DNA of 64,000 nt from Aurantiacibacter marinus (GCF_001021555.1 NZ_LDCP01000004.1:62001-126000); one strand, 5' to 3'. Shown: positions 1 to 10,959, counted from the first letter of the stretch. Notes: generated by a model from the letters alone, not told the origin. Numbers and translations: made by a program.

Positions 1-1
1 C

Positions 2-1813
2 GCACATTCGGTGCTGCATTTCGGCACGCATGGCGCGCTGGAATTCATGCCCGGCAAGCAGACTGGCCTGTCTGCCGATTGCTGGCCGGAACGCCTGCTG
101 GGCGATCTGCCGAATTTCTATCTCTATGCGTCGAACAATCCGTCCGAAGGCATTCTGGCCAAGCGCCGCTCTGGCGCGACGCTGATCAGCTATCTCACGC
201 CTTCACTGGCACAGGCTGGCCTTTACAAAGGCTTTGCCGATCTCAAGACCAGCGTTGAACGGCTGCGCAATACCAATGATGCAGAAGAGCGCGCCGCGCT
301 GGAGGCAATGATTGCCGACCAGTGCGACGCGCTGGATATCGAAGGCGGCGATGCCAGCGATTTGGCCGCGCGCCTGTATGAACTCGAACGCACCTTGATC
401 CCTCACGGCCTGCATGTGCTGGGCAAGGCACCTGTGGGCGAAGAGCGCGTCGATATGCTCGACGCAATGATGGGCGCAGATCCGGACGCAGACCGCGACG
501 AATTGAACGCCCTGCTCGACAGCTGCAATGAACTCGGCTCGCTCGTCCATGCGCTGGATGGCGGCTACGTTCGCCCTGCACCCGGGGGCGATATTCTTGC
601 CAATCCGGCTGTGCTGCCGACGGGCCGCAACATCCATGGGTTCGACCCGTTCCGCATCCCCACGCGCTTCGCCTGCGAAGAAGGCCGCAAGCAGGCAGAG
701 GGGCTGATCGCCCGCCACGTGGAAAGCGGAGAGCCTTATCCCGAAAGCCTCGCCATGGTGCTGTGGGGCACGGACAATATGAAGAGCGAGGGCGTGCAGA
801 TCGCCCAGGTTCTCACCTTGATCGGCGCGCGCCCACGGATGGACAATTATGGCCGCCTTGCTGGTGCCGAACTGATCCCTCTGGAAGAACTGGGCCGCCC
901 GCGCATTGACGTGGTCGCCACCCTGTCCGGCATTTTCCGCGACCTGCTGCCACTTCAAACGCGCATGCTGGCCGAAGCTGCCCTACTGGCCTCACAAGCA
1001 GACGAGCCGCTGGAAATGAACTTCGTGCGCAAGCACAGCCTCGCCCATCAGGCGACGCACAATTGCGATCTCGAAACTGCATCGCTGCGGGTCTTCTCCA
1101 ATGCCGAAGGTGCCTACGGCGCCAATGTGAACCAGTTGATCGACGGCGGCGTGTGGACCGATCAGGATGATCTGGCCAACGCTTTCGAGAACAAGAAAGG
1201 CTACGCCTACGGGGTTTCCGGCGCGCCGGTGAAGCACAGCGCATTGCTGCGCAGCGCGCTAGCCGATGTCGAATTTACTTACCAGAACCTTGAAAGTGTC
1301 GAGATCGGCATCACTGACATCGATCAGTATGTCGATGGTCTGGGCGGCGTCACACGCTCTGTTGCGCGGGCGCGCGGCAAGAACGCCCCGGTTTATATTC
1401 TCGACGCGACGCAAGGCGGCGCTGCGAAAGTGCGTACGCTGTCCGAACAGGTCGCGCTCGAAACCCGCAGCCGCACGCTCAACCCCAAGTGGTACGAAGG
1501 GATGCTGAAGCACGGCTATGAAGGCGTGCGTAGCATCGAAAGCCACGTGACCAATACCTTTGGCTGGTCTGCCACTACCGGCCAGGTCGATCCGTGGGTC
1601 TACCAGAAAATCAGCGAGACTTTTGTGCTCGACCCCGAAATGCGTGAGCGGCTCTCCGCTCTCAACCCGAAAAGTTCGGCGCGTGTCGCAACGCGCCTGC
1701 TCGAAGCCTGCGAACGCAACCTTTGGGAACCGGACGAGGACACGCTGGAGGCACTCCGTGCTGCAAGTGATGATCTGGAAGACCGGCTCGAAGGCGTGAT
1801 TGCGGCTGAATAG
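2..1813 (+). CDS. bchH: Magnesium chelatase subunit BchH, C-terminal part (5' truncated by window edge)
   Basis: BchH is the large porphyrin-binding subunit of magnesium chelatase, which inserts Mg2+ into protoporphyrin IX with BchI and BchD, the first committed step of bacteriochlorophyll synthesis. The reading frame is open from base 2, so the gene starts outside the window; about 604 of the roughly 1,190 residues usual for the family are present. The conserved stretch HFGTHGALEFMPGKQ opens the visible part, and later segments such as NVNQLIDGG and FGWSATTG fit the cobN/Mg-chelatase family. It is followed after 9 nt by bchL, with AGGAGA in the gap as that gene's ribosome binding site. Identification is secure; only the N-terminal half is missing from view. 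Confidence 0.96.
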   Translation, partial: AHSVLHFGTHGALEFMPGKQTGLSADCWPERLLGDLPNFYLYASNNPSEGILAKRRSGATLISYLTPSLAQAGLYKGFADLKTSVERLRNTNDAEERAALEAMIADQCDALDIEGGDASDLAARLYELERTLIPHGLHVLGKAPVGEERVDMLDAMMGADPDADRDELNALLDSCNELGSLVHALDGGYVRPAPGGDILANPAVLPTGRNIHGFDPFRIPTRFACEEGRKQAEGLIARHVESGEPYPESLAMVLWGTDNMKSEGVQIAQVLTLIGARPRMDNYGRLAGAELIPLEELGRPRIDVVATLSGIFRDLLPLQTRMLAEAALLASQADEPLEMNFVRKHSLAHQATHNCDLETASLRVFSNAEGAYGANVNQLIDGGVWTDQDDLANAFENKKGYAYGVSGAPVKHSALLRSALADVEFTYQNLESVEIGITDIDQYVDGLGGVTRSVARARGKNAPVYILDATQGGAAKVRTLSEQVALETRSRTLNPKWYEGMLKHGYEGVRSIESHVTNTFGWSATTGQVDPWVYQKISETFVLDPEMRERLSALNPKSSARVATRLLEACERNLWEPDEDTLEALRAASDDLEDRLEGVIAAE

Positions 1814-2721
<908 letters not shown>

Positions 2722-2722
<1 letters not shown>

Positions 2723-3453
2723 TGGCCAGTCACGCCCAAACTCACCAGGCCCACACCAATCACGCTCCTACGCAGTATGATACGCAGCGCGAAAAGCTGG
2801 CCGAGTATTTCGACCGGACCGCACAGAAAGCATGGATCGACCTGACATCCGACGCCAAGGTCAGCGGCATCCGCGCCACTGTTCGTGCCGGGCGTGACGA
2901 GATGCGCGGCACCTTGCTCAGCTGGCTGCCGCAAGATTTGCGCCGCCAACGCATGCTCGATGCAGGCTGCGGCACAGGCGCACTCAGCATGGAAGCTGCC
3001 TGCCGGGGAGCGGACATCACCGCGATCGACATTGCTGGCGGCCTGGTGGACATCGCGCGCAAGCGGGCGGACACATTCCACGGCCATGGGCGGATCGACT
3101 GGCGCGTGGGCGATATGCTTGACCCGGCACTGGGTGAATTTGACCATGTGGTCGCGATGGATTCGCTGATCCACTATTCGCTGGATGACATGGTCGACAC
3201 GATCACATGGCTTACGCAGCGCACCAACCGCTCAATCCTCTTCACTTTCGCGCCCTACACTCCCGTGCTCGGCGCGATGCATACGGTGGGCAAGCTGTTC
3301 CCGCGTTCTGACCGGTCCCCCGCAATTGTGGTCGTTTCCGAAGAGCGCCTGCGCGAAAAGCTGGCCGGTATCGGTGAATGGCGCGTGGCCCGCAGCCACC
3401 GCGTCTCCAGCGGCTTTTACAAATCCCATGCAATGGAACTGGTGCGCCGCTAA
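2722..3453 (+). CDS. bchM: Magnesium-protoporphyrin IX O-methyltransferase BchM
   Basis: BchM methylates the C13 propionate of Mg-protoporphyrin IX with S-adenosylmethionine, making the substrate of the AcsF cyclase. The 243-residue protein has the class I methyltransferase SAM motif LDAGCGTGA at about 79-87, followed by an acidic end of strand 2 (AIDIAG). The N-terminus is His-rich (residues 1-14), an unusual but probably disordered tail. The start codon shares a base with the bchL stop, and its own stop shares a base with the lhaA start, so the three genes are coupled. Confidence 0.96.
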
Positions 3454-4880
3454 TGGAACAAGGCCCTCCCCAATCTGCGAACTGGCGCGCGGTAGCAACC
3501 GCGTGGCTGCCGTTTGCGGATGCGGCGAGTGCCGACCTGCCATTGAAGCAATTGCTGCGCCTTTCACTTTTCCAGTTCAGCGTCGGCATGGCGTTGGTAC
3601 TGCTCAACGGCACGCTCAACCGGGTCATGATTGTGGAACTTGGCATTCCCGCCTGGCTGGTCGCGCTGATGATCGCCGTTCCGCTGATGATTGCGCCATT
3701 TCGTGCCGCATTGGGCCACCGCTCCGACACGCACCGTTCAGTGCTCGGCTGGCGGCGCGTGCCCTACATCTGGTTCGGATCGCTGATGCAGTTCGGCGGG
3801 CTGGCCATCATGCCATTTGCGTTGTTGCTGATGAGCCGCCCGGATGCCTTTATCCTTGGGGTGGCCGCCAGCGCGCTGGCGTTCCTGCTGGCGGGTGCTG
3901 GCATGCACACGGTCCAGACAGCGGGCCTTGCGCTTGCGACAGACCTCGCCCCTGAGGAAAAGCGCCCGCGCGCCGTGGCCCTGCTCTATGTCATGCTGCT
4001 TGTCGGCATGATGTTTGCAGCGCTGGTCATTGGCGGTCTGCTGCGTGATTTCACGCCGACACGGCTTGTTCAGGTCATCCAAGGTGCAGCGGTCCTCACC
4101 ATCATTCTTAACATGATCGCCCTGTGGAAGCAGGAGCCGCGCAACCGCGCCCTGACCGACACCAGCGAACCGCGCATTCCTTTTGCGCATGTCTGGAAGG
4201 GCTTTACCGCGCAGCCAAACACCGTGCGCCTGCTGGTCGCCATTGGCCTGGGCACAATGGGCTTTGCCATGCAGGATGCGCTGCTTGAACCATTTGGCGG
4301 CGAAATTCTGCACCTTTCCGTAGGCGCAACTACCGGCTTGACCGGTGCATGGGCCTTTGGCGCGCTGCTGGGCTTCGCATTTTCTGCCAGCCACCTGACG
4401 CGCGGCACCGATCCTCTACGGCTTTCCGGGACAGGCGTGGTCATCGGCATTTCCGCCTTTATGATGGTTTTGTTCGCTGATCCGCTTGGCGCGCCCGCCT
4501 TGCTGGGTCTTGGCGCTGTTGCCATCGGTCTTGGCGTCGGCCTGTTTTCAGTCGGCACGCTGGTTGCCGCCATGGCGCTGGCGCCGAAGGAAAGTGCTGG
4601 CCTGGCTCTGGGCGCATGGGGCGCTGTGCAGGCAACGGCCATGGGCTTTGCCATCGCATTGGGCGGCATCATCCGCGACGTGGTTGGCAGCTTTGCTGCT
4701 GCCGAGGGTCTCGGCACAGCACTGGCGGACCGCGCAACCGGCTATACTGCGGTCTACACACTCGAAATCATTCTCTTGCTTGGCACATTGATCGTGCTTG
4801 GCCCCCTCGTTGGACGCACTCGCTCCGGCGGATCTGACAATGCAGCCACACCCTTCGGCTTGCAGGAATTCCCGACATGA
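3453..4880 (+). CDS. lhaA: Light-harvesting 1 assembly protein LhaA (PucC/BCH family MFS)
   Basis: LhaA belongs to the PucC/BCH2 branch of the major facilitator superfamily and assists assembly of the LH1 antenna around the reaction centre in the inner membrane. The start is taken at the ATG in TAATGG that overlaps the bchM stop, giving 475 residues; an open frame extends further upstream but lies inside bchM. About 12 hydrophobic segments are visible, and LGHRSDTHRSVLGWRRVPYI at about 88-107 is the signature of this family. It sits between bchM and puhA as in purple bacterial clusters. It is an assembly factor, not a solute transporter, by family knowledge. Confidence 0.93.
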   Translation: MEQGPPQSANWRAVATAWLPFADAASADLPLKQLLRLSLFQFSVGMALVLLNGTLNRVMIVELGIPAWLVALMIAVPLMIAPFRAALGHRSDTHRSVLGWRRVPYIWFGSLMQFGGLAIMPFALLLMSRPDAFILGVAASALAFLLAGAGMHTVQTAGLALATDLAPEEKRPRAVALLYVMLLVGMMFAALVIGGLLRDFTPTRLVQVIQGAAVLTIILNMIALWKQEPRNRALTDTSEPRIPFAHVWKGFTAQPNTVRLLVAIGLGTMGFAMQDALLEPFGGEILHLSVGATTGLTGAWAFGALLGFAFSASHLTRGTDPLRLSGTGVVIGISAFMMVLFADPLGAPALLGLGAVAIGLGVGLFSVGTLVAAMALAPKESAGLALGAWGAVQATAMGFAIALGGIIRDVVGSFAAAEGLGTALADRATGYTAVYTLEIILLLGTLIVLGPLVGRTRSGGSDNAATPFGLQEFPT

Positions 4881-4901
4881 TACCCGCGAAAGGAAACACC
4901 C

Positions 4902-5654
4902 ATGGCTAATGGCAATATCGACGTTGCGGAGCTGGCGCTCCTTTTATTCGTCCTGTTTTTCGTAACGCTGCTTTTCTACCTGCGGCGCGAAGACCGGCGG
5001 GAAGGTTATCCGTTGGAAGACGCCATGACGGGCCATATCAATCCACCGGGCGGCCCGCTCAATACCGCTGAGCCCAAGACGTTCAAACTGCCATTCGGCA
5101 AGGGCACAGCGACTGCACCGCATAACAATCGCGACGCGTTTGAACTTGCCGGCGAGCGCCGCGAGCCCTTTGACGGCGCACCCTATTTCCCCACCGGCAA
5201 TCCGCTGGTCGATGGCATGGGCCCGGCAGGTTACGCAGACCGCGCGAAATATCCTGATATGACCGCGCACGGCACGGCGCGCATCGTGCCAATTTCGCAG
5301 GACGATGATATCACCGTCGCACCGCTCAGCACCGATCCACGCGGGCTGAAGCTGGTCGCGGCAGATGGCAAGGTGGCTGGCACTATCACCGACCTGTGGG
5401 TCGACCGGGCCGAGCACATGATCCGCTATCTGGAAGTCGACATCGGCGAGAAAAAAGTGCTCGCACCAATGGCGATGGCCGTTGTTCGCAAAGACCGGGT
5501 GATGATCGATGCGATCAACGCTGCTGACTATGCTGGCGTGCCTGCGCTGGCATCGGGTGAAGAGATCACCCGTTACGAAGAGGAGCGCGTCGTCGCCTAC
5601 TTCGGCGGCGGATATCTCTACGCCAAGGAATGCCGTCAGGAGCCATTCGTATGA
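4902..5654 (+). CDS. puhA: Photosynthetic reaction centre H subunit
   Basis: PuhA caps the cytoplasmic side of the L-M reaction centre core and helps proton delivery to QB. The 250-residue protein has a single N-terminal transmembrane helix at about 9-27, then the conserved REDRREGYPLE, then a PRC-barrel-type cytoplasmic domain with DLWVDRAEHMIRYLEVD at about 167-183. AAAGGA lies about 10 bases before the start. Its ATGA overlap with puhB starts a run of coupled genes puhA-puhB-puhC-orf-acsF. Confidence 0.97.
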   Translation: MANGNIDVAELALLLFVLFFVTLLFYLRREDRREGYPLEDAMTGHINPPGGPLNTAEPKTFKLPFGKGTATAPHNNRDAFELAGERREPFDGAPYFPTGNPLVDGMGPAGYADRAKYPDMTAHGTARIVPISQDDDITVAPLSTDPRGLKLVAADGKVAGTITDLWVDRAEHMIRYLEVDIGEKKVLAPMAMAVVRKDRVMIDAINAADYAGVPALASGEEITRYEEERVVAYFGGGYLYAKECRQEPFV

Positions 5655-6280
5655 TCGAATATGATCATGAGCCTGTTCGCGGCCTGCCGGGTGACTTGCC
5701 TGCAGGAGAGGAAATCCTCTGGCAGGGAGCACCTGACTGGCGGGTCTTCCTGCGATCTGCACTGAAATCGCGGTGGATCATCGGCTATTTCGTCGCCATC
5801 GCGCTTGTCGCATTGGCAAGCGGATCGTTCGGTGGTGCACTTGCCAGCGCGATCAGCGGTGTGCTCGCCGTGGGCCTGCTCGCGGTCTATGCCGTTCTGG
5901 TGGCCCGAACCACGGTCTACACGATCACCAATCGCCGGGTTGTGCTGCGTATTGGCGTGGCGCTGAACAAGTGCATCAACCTGCCGCTCAAGCTGATCGG
6001 CGCTGCCCATCTTCGCCCACAAGGCGGTGAGTTCGGCGATATAGCGCTGGAGCTGCTGGGCCGCCACGGCCTTGGCTATGCGATGATCTGGCCGCATGCC
6101 CGCCCACTCAAGCTGCGCTCTGCCCAGCCGATGATGCGCGGCCTGCCGGATGCACAGAACGTTGCAGGCCTGCTGACCAAGGCTTGTGCAGCTGTGGTTG
6201 CCAACGCTCCAGTCAATGACGCTCCGAAGCAGGCAGGCGCAGCTGTACTTCCGGGCCGGTTTGAGGAAGCCATCGCATGA
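5651..6280 (+). CDS. puhB: Photosynthetic complex assembly protein PuhB
   Basis: PuhB is a membrane protein that assists reaction-centre and LH1 assembly. The start chosen is the ATG overlapping the puhA stop as ATGA; it gives MIEYDHEPVRGLPGDLP, which matches the usual N-terminus of the family, whereas the upstream in-frame codon would add seven residues inside puhA. The 209-residue protein has two or three hydrophobic segments at about 35-85 and the PH-like motif TVYTITNRRVVLRIG typical of bacterial PH (DUF304) proteins. It overlaps puhC by ATGA. Confidence 0.93.
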   Translation: MIEYDHEPVRGLPGDLPAGEEILWQGAPDWRVFLRSALKSRWIIGYFVAIALVALASGSFGGALASAISGVLAVGLLAVYAVLVARTTVYTITNRRVVLRIGVALNKCINLPLKLIGAAHLRPQGGEFGDIALELLGRHGLGYAMIWPHARPLKLRSAQPMMRGLPDAQNVAGLLTKACAAVVANAPVNDAPKQAGAAVLPGRFEEAIA

Positions 6281-6762
6281 GCCACGCGCATAGCCATGAA
6301 AACACCGTCCCGAAGCCTGCCCTTGTCGCAGCCGGGCTGCTGGTTGGTGCCTGCCTGCTGATGACGTCCGCCGTTTCGCTCGGCTTCATGGACAGACAAG
6401 CCGTGCCGACCGTAGCGCGCGCAGAAGCCAATGTTGCGCCCGTCACGCAGCGCTCGCTGCAATTCCTCGACCAGGAAGACGGCACTGTATTGATCGCCGA
6501 TGTCAGCACTGGCGAAACGGTCCAGGTAATCGACATGGAAACGCAAAGCGGCGGCTTTGTGCGCGGCGTATTGCGCGGTCTTGCCCGCGAACGCCGCCTT
6601 AACGGGATTGGATCTGAGCCTCCGTTCGACCTCACCCTGTGGGAAGATGGCGGAATTTCGCTGACCGACAGTGCAACGGGCCGGATCATTGAACTCGGTG
6701 CGTTCGGACCGGACAACCGCGCCGTTTTTGCCGCGATGCTGTCCGGCGGAAACATCACATGA
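6277..6762 (+). CDS. puhC: Photosynthetic complex assembly protein PuhC
   Basis: PuhC is a small membrane-anchored protein needed for efficient LH1-reaction centre organisation in Rhodobacter. The 161-residue product has a short His-rich cytoplasmic start (MSHAHSHEN), a single hydrophobic helix at about 14-35, and a periplasmic domain with SGGFVRGVLRGLARERR, the best-conserved PuhC segment. Both ends overlap neighbours by ATGA. Confidence 0.92.
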   Translation: MSHAHSHENTVPKPALVAAGLLVGACLLMTSAVSLGFMDRQAVPTVARAEANVAPVTQRSLQFLDQEDGTVLIADVSTGETVQVIDMETQSGGFVRGVLRGLARERRLNGIGSEPPFDLTLWEDGGISLTDSATGRIIELGAFGPDNRAVFAAMLSGGNIT

Positions 6763-7046
6763 TGCCGCAGACTTTCGACATGCCTTGCCGCATCGCGGTC
6801 GAACAAAGCGACGCGCATTTCCACGCGCATGTCGAACTGGCTGACAATATCGCCATCTATCCGGGAGACCGCGTGCGGGTTCACGGCGATCCTATCAGCG
6901 TCGATTTTGGCGAGAGTGCCACGTTTGAACGCATGGCCACCGTCACCAGGGCAGGCCCCATGCGGCGCGGCTGGACCAAGATTGCTGCCTATTTCGATTT
7001 TGCCGAACTTGTTGAAGTTAGTTTCAATCCAGGGAGGGTGCGATGA
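6759..7046 (+). CDS. Small unknown protein of the photosynthesis cluster, between puhC and acsF
   Basis: I do not recognise a named family. The 95-residue product is soluble, without signal peptide or membrane segment, and looks beta-rich ([16 protein letters not shown], then [14 protein letters not shown]), resembling a small barrel. It is genuine by context: ATGA overlaps link it to puhC upstream and acsF downstream. A short hypothetical gene occurs at this point in other aerobic phototroph clusters as I recall, so a role in pigment synthesis or complex assembly is inferred from position only. A second ATG at 6762 is an alternative start. Confidence 0.8.
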   Translation: MMPQTFDMPCRIAVEQSDAHFHAHVELADNIAIYPGDRVRVHGDPISVDFGESATFERMATVTRAGPMRRGWTKIAAYFDFAELVEVSFNPGRVR

Positions 7047-8104
7047 ACGCCCACACGCCGATCACCAGCGAAGACACCATGGAAATGGCCAAGCACGAAA
7101 CCGTGCTCAGCCCGCGTTTTTATACCACCGATTTCGATGCGCTCGACGCGATCGACGTGTCGCTGGTGCGCACCGAATGGGACTCGCTGATCGAGGAAAT
7201 GAAGGGCGATCCGAACAAGCAGCACTTCAAGAAGGACGACAGCTTCAAGGGCGCGATTGACCGGCTGGAGCCGGAGCTGCGCGCGGAGATGATCGACTTC
7301 CTGGTCAGCTCCCTGACGGCGGAGTTCTCCGGCTGTGTGCTGTATGCAGAAATCGCCAAGCGGACCAAGAACCCGGATGTGAAGCAGCTGTTCAAACTGC
7401 TTGCCCGTGATGAAAGCCGCCATGCCGGCTTTATCAATGAATCGCTGAAAGATGCCGGGATCGGGATTGATCTGGGCTATTTGACGAAGACCAAGAAATA
7501 CACCTTCTTCAAGCCGAAATTCATCTGGTATGCCGTCTATCTGTCTGAAAAGATCGGCTATGCGCGCTACATTACGATCTACCGCCATCTCGCCGCCAAT
7601 CCGGACAAGATGATCCACCCGATTTTCAACTGGTTCGAAGAATGGTGCAATGATGAATTCCGCCACGGCGATGCTTTCGCGCTGCTGATGCATGCCGATC
7701 CCAAGCTGCTGAAAGGCCATAACAAGCTGTGGATCCGGTTCTTCCTCCTGGCTGTATATGCCACCATGTATGTGCGCGATCACAATCGTCCGGTGTTTCA
7801 CGCCGCGCTGGGCATCGATCCAACCGAATATGACTACAAGGTCTTCTCGATCTGCAACCAGATCAGCCGCCAGGTCTTCCCGGTAGAACTGGACATTGAT
7901 GACCCCGCCTTCCGCCGCAAGATGGAGGCACTGCTTCAGGCCAGTCACAAGATCGAAGACGGTAAGGAACGCGGCGGTATCGTTGGCGGCTTGATGCGGC
8001 TCAGTGGCATGGCCGGTGCAGGCTGGAACTTTGCGCGCATGTATTTCCACCGCGCCAAGCCGAACACTCTTCCAGAAACCGTCAGGCTCCAGCCCGCATG
8101 GTAA
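7043..8104 (+). CDS. acsF: Mg-protoporphyrin IX monomethyl ester oxidative cyclase AcsF
   Basis: AcsF is the oxygen-dependent di-iron enzyme that forms the isocyclic (E) ring of bacteriochlorophyll. The 353-residue protein shows the ferritin-like ligand motifs: Glu94 in AEFSG, E124-xx-H127 in RDESRHAG, and E205-xx-H208 in NDEFRHGD. Length is normal. The start overlaps the upstream stop by ATGA; the 3' end overlaps puhE by 7 nt. The presence of the O2-dependent enzyme fits an aerobic phototroph; the anaerobic BchE is not in the window. Confidence 0.96.
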   Translation: MNAHTPITSEDTMEMAKHETVLSPRFYTTDFDALDAIDVSLVRTEWDSLIEEMKGDPNKQHFKKDDSFKGAIDRLEPELRAEMIDFLVSSLTAEFSGCVLYAEIAKRTKNPDVKQLFKLLARDESRHAGFINESLKDAGIGIDLGYLTKTKKYTFFKPKFIWYAVYLSEKIGYARYITIYRHLAANPDKMIHPIFNWFEEWCNDEFRHGDAFALLMHADPKLLKGHNKLWIRFFLLAVYATMYVRDHNRPVFHAALGIDPTEYDYKVFSICNQISRQVFPVELDIDDPAFRRKMEALLQASHKIEDGKERGGIVGGLMRLSGMAGAGWNFARMYFHRAKPNTLPETVRLQPAW

Positions 8105-8910
8105 GCTGGAGCGGCCATATCCTGCCTGTTCTGGCGACGATTGCGATCTGGTTCATCGCCACGGGGCTCGTCGCATGGATCGATAACCGCGAACGCCGCA
8201 CTTTTCCGCGCAGTCTTGCGCTGGGCGGTATTGCTGGTCTCGTCGGATTGACCGCGATTTTCCTGACCATGGGTTCAGCCTCGCTCTGGTCTGCCTACAT
8301 CGCATTTGGCGGCGCAATTCTGGTCTGGGCATGGCACGAAATCGGCTTCCTGACCGGTGCGGTTTCCGGGCCTCGCCGGGAAAGGTGCGATCCTTCAGTC
8401 AGCGGCTGGGAAAGATTTCGTCAGGCCAGTGCAACGCTGATCCATCATGAAATTACTCTGGCAGTAACAGCGCTTCTCTTGATCTCGATCACCTGGAACG
8501 AAGCCAACCAGATCGCGGCGATGACTTTCACGCTGCTGTACGCAATGCGCCTATCGACCAAGCTCAACATCTTTTACGGCGTGCCCAATTCGGCAACCGA
8601 CATCCTGCCGCCACACCTGGCCTATATGAAGAGCTACTATGGTCCTGCCCGCCTCGGCTGGCCTTTGCCACTATCAATCGCCGCGGCTGCCGGACTTACA
8701 ATCTGGCTCGGCAATGTTGCCATGGCATCGCCCGCTGGTAGTGCAGAGGCGGTAGGCGCAAGCCTTTTGTTCGCATTTGCCGCGCTGGGCACAATTGAAC
8801 ACCTTTTTCTCGCCCTGCCGTTTCGCGACGGCGTGCTGTGGGGCTGGGCCTTGCCCAGTGCGCGGCGCAAGAAAATTGGGCGAAATCCGATTACCGAAGG
8901 GGATAGCTGA
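8098..8910 (+). CDS. puhE: Photosynthetic complex assembly protein PuhE (DUF3623)
   Basis: PuhE is a polytopic membrane protein of the puh group, implicated in reaction-centre assembly and bacteriochlorophyll regulation in Rhodobacter. The 270-residue product has about seven hydrophobic helices and the conserved cytoplasmic or loop segment [11 protein letters not shown] at about 157-167 followed by [10 protein letters not shown]. It begins 7 nt before the acsF stop and is followed by hemA after 2 nt. Confidence 0.92.
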   Translation: MVSWSGHILPVLATIAIWFIATGLVAWIDNRERRTFPRSLALGGIAGLVGLTAIFLTMGSASLWSAYIAFGGAILVWAWHEIGFLTGAVSGPRRERCDPSVSGWERFRQASATLIHHEITLAVTALLLISITWNEANQIAAMTFTLLYAMRLSTKLNIFYGVPNSATDILPPHLAYMKSYYGPARLGWPLPLSIAAAAGLTIWLGNVAMASPAGSAEAVGASLLFAFAALGTIEHLFLALPFRDGVLWGWALPSARRKKIGRNPITEGDS

Positions 8911-8912
8911 CC

Positions 8913-10133
8913 ATGAATTTTGACGGGTTTTTCAAAGCTGAACTGGAAGCTGTCCGCGAAGAAGGGCGTTACCGGGTCTTCACTGAAATCGAGCGGCGAC
9001 GAGGCGCATTTCCACATGCCACGCGCTACGTTCAGGACGGCACGCAGGAAGTAACCGTCTGGTGTTCCAATGATTACCTGGGGATGGGTCAGCATTCCAT
9101 TGTTATCGATGCGATGCACAAGGTCCTTGACGAATGCGGAGCAGGTGCTGGCGGAACGCGCAATATCTCCGGTACAAATCATCACCACGTGTTGCTGGAA
9201 CAGGAATTGGCCGACCTGCACGGTAAGGAAGCTGCCCTACTGTTCACTAGCGGATACGTCTCCAACTGGGCGGGCCTTGGCACTTTAGCGAGCCGTATTC
9301 CCGGCTGCGTCGTGTTTTCTGACGCGCTCAACCACGCCTCCATGATCGAAGGCATTCGCCACAGCCGCGCAGAATACAAGATCTGGAAGCACAACGATCC
9401 CAAGGATCTCGATCGTCTGTTGTCGGCCTACGGTTCTGATGTGCCCAAGCTGGTCGCTTTCGAAAGCGTATATTCGATGGACGGCGATATCGCCCCCATC
9501 GCCGAGATCCTCGACGTGTGCGAGAAGCATGGCGCGATGACTTATATCGACGAAGTGCATGCCGTTGGCCTGTACGGCCCGCGCGGCGGCGGCATCGCCG
9601 AACGCGAAGGCCTGATGGACCGCATCACCGTGATCGAAGGAACGCTGGGCAAGGCATTCGGCGTGATGGGGGGCTACATTGCAGCCTCCGCCGACCTGGT
9701 GGATTTCGTGCGGACTTTCTCAAGCGGCTTCATCTTCAGCACGGCGCTTCCACCTGCAGTGGCTGCTGGCGCATGCGCCAGCATCAAACACCTTAAAGCC
9801 AGCAGTCATGAACGCGAAATGCAGCAGGACCGCGTGGCGACGGTGCGGCGCAAGCTCGACATGCTCGGCATCCCGCATCTGCCGAATCCCAGCCACATTA
9901 TTCCAGTGATGGTAGGCGATGCGCACAAGTGTAAGATGATCAGCGACTGGCTGATGGACAATCACGGTATCTATGTTCAGCCGATCAATTATCCGACTGT
10001 GCCGGTCGGGAGTGAACGACTGCGGATCACGCCCTCTCCTGTGCATGGCGATGGTGATATTGACCGGTTGATCAACGCGCTGAGCGATATCTGGTCTCAA
10101 TGCGAATTGGCCCGCGGGTCTGTCGCCGCCTGA
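8913..10133 (+). CDS. hemA: 5-aminolevulinate synthase
   Basis: This PLP enzyme condenses glycine and succinyl-CoA to 5-aminolevulinate, the first step of tetrapyrrole synthesis by the C4 (Shemin) route. The 406-residue protein has the PLP lysine in EGTLGKAFG (K247), the Asp and His partners in YIDEVHAVG (D213, H216), and the Gly-rich N-terminal substrate loop [13 protein letters not shown] at about 77-89. It is the last gene of the pigment operon, giving precursor supply linked to pigment demand. Whether a second hemA exists elsewhere cannot be seen here. Confidence 0.96.
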   Translation: MNFDGFFKAELEAVREEGRYRVFTEIERRRGAFPHATRYVQDGTQEVTVWCSNDYLGMGQHSIVIDAMHKVLDECGAGAGGTRNISGTNHHHVLLEQELADLHGKEAALLFTSGYVSNWAGLGTLASRIPGCVVFSDALNHASMIEGIRHSRAEYKIWKHNDPKDLDRLLSAYGSDVPKLVAFESVYSMDGDIAPIAEILDVCEKHGAMTYIDEVHAVGLYGPRGGGIAEREGLMDRITVIEGTLGKAFGVMGGYIAASADLVDFVRTFSSGFIFSTALPPAVAAGACASIKHLKASSHEREMQQDRVATVRRKLDMLGIPHLPNPSHIIPVMVGDAHKCKMISDWLMDNHGIYVQPINYPTVPVGSERLRITPSPVHGDGDIDRLINALSDIWSQCELARGSVAA

Positions 10134-10155
10134 CATCTAAACCTTCGCCGGACAC

Positions 10156-10193
10156 AAAAAGGGGCGCGGACCATACGGTACGCGCCCCCTTTT
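10156..10193. terminator. Bidirectional hairpin terminator between hemA and cytochrome c gene
   Basis: AAAAGGGGCGCG is answered 12 bases later by CGCGCCCC-C-TTTT, a GC-rich stem with one bulged base, flanked by A-run on one side and T-run on the other. It lies between the convergent stops of hemA and the cytochrome gene, so it can end transcription from both sides. Confidence 0.85.
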
Positions 10194-10213
10194 GTTGGTC
10201 GTTAAAAAACCGC

Positions 10214-10726
10214 TTATTGAGCGCCAGCGCCCTGAAGATAGGCGATCACATCAGCGCGGTCCTGTCCTTCGGGAAGCCCAGCGAATGCCATCTTGGTGCC
10301 CGGCACGACGCGCGCAGGATTTTCAAGATACTGGAACATCTTCTCAGGTGTCCAGGTGATGCCGCTGTTGGCGTTTGCCGGCGTGTAGTTAAAGCCATCT
10401 ACCGTACCAGCTGCACGGCCAACGATACCAGCAAGCGATGGACCAACGCGGTTCACGCCTTCTTCAAGTACGTGGCATGTCTGGCACTGGGCGAAAACCT
10501 GTTCGCCATGCGCCACGTCCGGTGTGAAGGACGCAAGCGTTGTGCCGTCGAGCGTGTCAGTTGAATCGGCCGTGGGGGCAGCCGCTTCTGCAGTATCGCC
10601 AGCATCAGCGGTTTCGCTGGTTGTAGCTGGTGTGTCGTCCGCAGGTGGCGGTGCATCAGAGCCGCCACAGGCAGCGAGCAAACTGGCACCAGCGATGGCC
10701 GAAAGATACTTCAAACGAGTATTCAT
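10214..10726 (-). CDS. Lipoprotein class I cytochrome c (membrane-tethered cytochrome c2-like)
   Basis: Probable electron carrier to the photosynthetic reaction centre or to oxidases. From the ATG at 10726 the product is 170 residues: lipoprotein signal with lipobox LLAAC (Cys20), a low-complexity Ala/Thr/Asp/Pro linker at about 22-60, then a class I cytochrome domain with haem motif CQTCH (81-85) and axial Met in GTKMAF (M146). An upstream in-frame codon would bury the signal peptide and is rejected; AGGGG lies about 10 nt before the chosen start. It corresponds in position to the gene called cycA at the end of related clusters. The lipid anchor plus flexible tether is unlike soluble cytochrome c2. 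Confidence 0.88.
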   Translation of the reverse strand: MNTRLKYLSAIAGASLLAACGGSDAPPPADDTPATTSETADAGDTAEAAAPTADSTDTLDGTTLASFTPDVAHGEQVFAQCQTCHVLEEGVNRVGPSLAGIVGRAAGTVDGFNYTPANANSGITWTPEKMFQYLENPARVVPGTKMAFAGLPEGQDRADVIAYLQGAGAQ

Positions 10727-10959
10727 CAATTCAAACCCCTCTTCTATTTTTGTCGTATTACTCACGAAAAATATCGCGGATCTGTTTCTCAACGCACAAA
10801 TGCGAAACACGTGCCCAGGAAAATCTGCTTTTGAATTATAACTCACCCGTTTGCAAAGCAAAAGCTTGGTCTTTGGGCGGTGTTGGGGAGACCTGCGCGC
10901 CGTTATCCAGGATCAGACATCAATACAAAATAACAAGCAGACCCGCTGCCTTGCGATGT

